64,000 nucleotides of DNA, from positions 62,001 to 126,000 of the forward strand of contig DXVO01000008.1 in assembly GCA_019417325.1 (NCBI GenBank), in the 5' to 3' direction. Positions 61,850 through 64,000 of this stretch are shown here, piece after piece (positions within the stretch are counted from its first letter, which is position 1; every line of letters begins with the position of its first letter). The translations under genes and the position numbers were made by a program. Below the pieces are notes generated by a model. That model searched no databases, was not told the DNA's origin, and was given only the letters and a program-made list of their open reading frames with translations. The stretch is from Parabacteroides sp. (GTDB lineage Bacteria > Bacteroidota > Bacteroidia > Bacteroidales > Tannerellaceae).

Positions 61850-64000
61850 ATGAAAAACAGATTCTTCGCCTTAATCACTTTCCTCCTTATGGGAGTTGGG
61901 GTTGTCTTTGCACAACAGACAATTACCGTTGCAGGTACTGTGTTATCGTCTGATAACAATGAAGCTGTTATTGGCGCTTCTGTATTAATTGTGGGTACAT
62001 CTAAAGGAACGATTACCGATATAGAAGGTAAATTCGTACTTGACAATGTTCCGCAAGGTGCACAATTGAAAATTTCATTTGTAGGAATGATTCCGCAGGT
62101 AGTGAGAGCTGTGGAGAATCTAAAGGTTAGTCTGAAAGCAGACGCACAATTGATAGACGAAGTTGTTGTTACGGCTTTGGGTATCCAGCGTCAGGCAAAA
62201 GCTATTGGTTATGCTACTGCTAAAGTGGACGCAGAGCAGTTGACTATGGCAAAAGGTTCGGACGCCACCGCAGCATTAAGCGGAAAAGTATCCGGTCTGT
62301 CTATTAATATCACTTCTCCGAGATTGGACCAAACAACCCGCATTACCCTGCGTGGAGCACGCTCTTTTAAAGGAGATAATCAAGCCTTGTTGGTTCTGGA
62401 CGGAGTGCCGACCCCTACTAATGTTTTACAAGCAATGAACCCGAATGATATTGACAACATTTCCGTTTTAAAAGGAGCTTCGGCTGCTGCACTTTATGGT
62501 TCGGATGCAGCTAACGGCGTATTAATCGTAACCACCAAAAGTGGTACAAAAGGTAAGCCCAGTATTACTTATTCATTGACCACAACATTTGATAATGCAG
62601 CTTATTTTCCCAAATATCAGACACGTTTCGGTGCCGGCCAACCGGATGCACTAAGCGGGCTCCCGCTTTGGAGCGGATATGTATCTGATGAGAATCAACA
62701 ATATGGACCAGAGTTCAATGGAGAAATGGTCAACGTCGGAAATCCGATTAACGATGGAACAGAGGATGGCTACTATCGACAATTACCATACACCTATGTA
62801 AAAAATGGTCGTAAGAATTTCTATCAAACCGGCGCAAGTATACAAAATGATATTTCTTATTCTTCTGCCGATGACCGGGGTAGCATGTATTTATCCTACC
62901 AGCGCCTGGATCAGACCGGTACAACAATTCATGATGAAAGAACACGTCAAACGGTTCGTTTCAATGCCAGCAGAAATTACAAGAACCTCAAAGTGAGCGC
63001 CAGGCTATCTTATATCAACACTTCTTTCGACTTGACTAATGATACTCAGAATGGTATTCAGGACTTGCTCAACGTATCCGGAAATATAGATATGGCAGAT
63101 TATAAAGACTGGAATACAACTGAAATAGGGACCGGCGCATCACCGAACGAATGGGTGAACAGTTATTATAAAAACCCATGGCACTCTGTTGATCTTTATC
63201 GTCGCAGCGCACGCCAAGACCGCATAACCGGTTCTGCCGATTTTGAATATCAAGCTACAAAATGGTTGCGCTTCATGGGACGTGCAGGTATAAATGTGAA
63301 TAATACGCATGGCAATACTAAGGCTAATGCTTATCACTACACTGATTGGGCTAAGAAATATTATGTATATGCATCCAGCGATGAAATTGGAAGCTTCTCT
63401 ACATACGGTACTTTGAGCAGTACATTAAACCTTGATTTTATGGCCTTTGGAGAACATAAATTCAATGATGATTTTGCAATGAAAGCAATGGTTGGTTATT
63501 CTCTCAACGAATACTATTATGAAACTAAAACGGTTAGTGCAGGCAGTTTGATTGTTGACGACGTTTTCAATGTAGCCAACCGTGCAGGCGAATTAGGCGG
63601 TTCGAATAGTTGGACCCGTACCCGTAAACTTGGCGTATATGGCAGTTTGGATTTAAGTTTCAGAGATTGGGCTTTCCTGCAAATCACCGGACGTAATGAC
63701 TGGACTTCATTGCTTGATCCCTCACATTGGTCTTTCTTTTATCCCGGAGCCAATCTGTCTGTAGTATTAACAGATGCCATCCCTGCAATAAAGAGCGATA
63801 TTATGAATCACCTGAAATTGCGTGCTTCGGCCGCCAAAGTCGGAACAGTGAATGTCGGAGCCTACAATTTGGAGAATATTGTGAATAAAGCAGACTATTT
63901 CCCTTATGGAACATTGACCGCATTCTCTTTAAGCCCGAATTTACGCACACGCGATATTAAGCCTGAGTTTACGACCGAATATGAAGTTGGTGCAGAATTC
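61850..64000 (+). CDS. SusC/RagA family TonB-linked outer membrane protein, 3' end outside window
   Basis: The frame from the ATG at 61850 is open for 717 codons to the window edge, so the gene is cut by the window, not broken. A signal peptide (MKNRFFALITFLLMGVGVVFAQ) is followed by a CarboxypepD_reg-like domain, the EVVVTALGIQRQAKAIGYAT box typical of a second SusC subtype, and plug signatures (ITLRGARSFKGDNQALLVLDGV; VLKGASAAALYGSDAANGVLIVTTKSG). A susD partner is expected just beyond the window. It diverges from the leftward susC and is clearly not a recent copy of it. Confidence 0.92.
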   Translation, partial: MKNRFFALITFLLMGVGVVFAQQTITVAGTVLSSDNNEAVIGASVLIVGTSKGTITDIEGKFVLDNVPQGAQLKISFVGMIPQVVRAVENLKVSLKADAQLIDEVVVTALGIQRQAKAIGYATAKVDAEQLTMAKGSDATAALSGKVSGLSINITSPRLDQTTRITLRGARSFKGDNQALLVLDGVPTPTNVLQAMNPNDIDNISVLKGASAAALYGSDAANGVLIVTTKSGTKGKPSITYSLTTTFDNAAYFPKYQTRFGAGQPDALSGLPLWSGYVSDENQQYGPEFNGEMVNVGNPINDGTEDGYYRQLPYTYVKNGRKNFYQTGASIQNDISYSSADDRGSMYLSYQRLDQTGTTIHDERTRQTVRFNASRNYKNLKVSARLSYINTSFDLTNDTQNGIQDLLNVSGNIDMADYKDWNTTEIGTGASPNEWVNSYYKNPWHSVDLYRRSARQDRITGSADFEYQATKWLRFMGRAGINVNNTHGNTKANAYHYTDWAKKYYVYASSDEIGSFSTYGTLSSTLNLDFMAFGEHKFNDDFAMKAMVGYSLNEYYYETKTVSAGSLIVDDVFNVANRAGELGGSNSWTRTRKLGVYGSLDLSFRDWAFLQITGRNDWTSLLDPSHWSFFYPGANLSVVLTDAIPAIKSDIMNHLKLRASAAKVGTVNVGAYNLENIVNKADYFPYGTLTAFSLSPNLRTRDIKPEFTTEYEVGAEF

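Overview
The window is bacterial chromosome from a member of the order Bacteroidales; Parabacteroides or a close relative is my best guess, but the family cannot be fixed from this sequence alone. The signs are a fused lpxC-fabZ gene between lpxD and lpxA, SusC/SusD pairs, DUF1080 and GH127/GH43 genes, a FecI-type ECF sigma factor, and more than twenty promoters with the Bacteroidetes -7 box TAnnTTTG. Those boxes often settle which start codon is real. I see no rRNA, tRNA, CRISPR array, integrase or transposase.

Region 1 (1-32962) is mostly conserved housekeeping sequence: an OmpP1/FadL porin; the queuosine genes queC and queF; a DUF1080 protein; dnaX; a FtsB/DivIC-like division protein; an OmpH/Skp chaperone; pepD; an EEP nuclease; an M23 peptidase; a phosphohexomutase; cdd; a LysM glucosaminidase; purM-prfA-pyrF; the lipid A operon lpxD-lpxC/fabZ-lpxA; miaA; a TtcA-like tRNA thiolase; NfeD-floA; a nucleoside phosphorylase; rpiA; a nitroreductase; a ferredoxin-like DUF362 protein; and mnmE.

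Region 2 (about 33000-36700) is an AT-rich accessory island. It holds a two-gene, translationally coupled module: a MazG-like pyrophosphohydrolase, then a 788-residue protein that joins a RecB-like PD-(D/E)XK nuclease, a DUF2075-type superfamily 1 helicase and a C-terminal LexA/UmuD-type S24 protease with its Ser-Lys dyad apparently intact. A protein of unknown family converges on it. This is the best candidate for an undescribed, probably anti-phage or DNA-damage-linked system.

Region 3 (36887-48497) carries an SDR, a DUF1847 protein, a zinc-peptidase-like protein, a double GNAT protein and a RluA-type pseudouridine synthase. A leftward block follows with apbE, a Tat-exported Gfo/Idh/MocA oxidoreductase, a small membrane protein, an ECF sigma factor and the arabinan-type hydrolases GH43 and GH127. 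Both gene-poor gaps here (41840-42399 and 48498-48885) hold copies of one palindromic repeat.

Region 4 (48886-64000) has a DUF3298 lipoprotein, rsmG, an MBL hydrolase, gcvP, a GHL10-like lipoprotein and a leftward susC-susD-hypothetical operon. A second susC starts rightward at 61850 and leaves the window still open. The 1.4 kb gap between the two susC genes is unusual: a 508-bp element with 21-bp imperfect terminal inverted repeats and eleven copies of an 8-bp motif, plus a decayed susC fragment that keeps a 43/44-bp match to the leftward susC.
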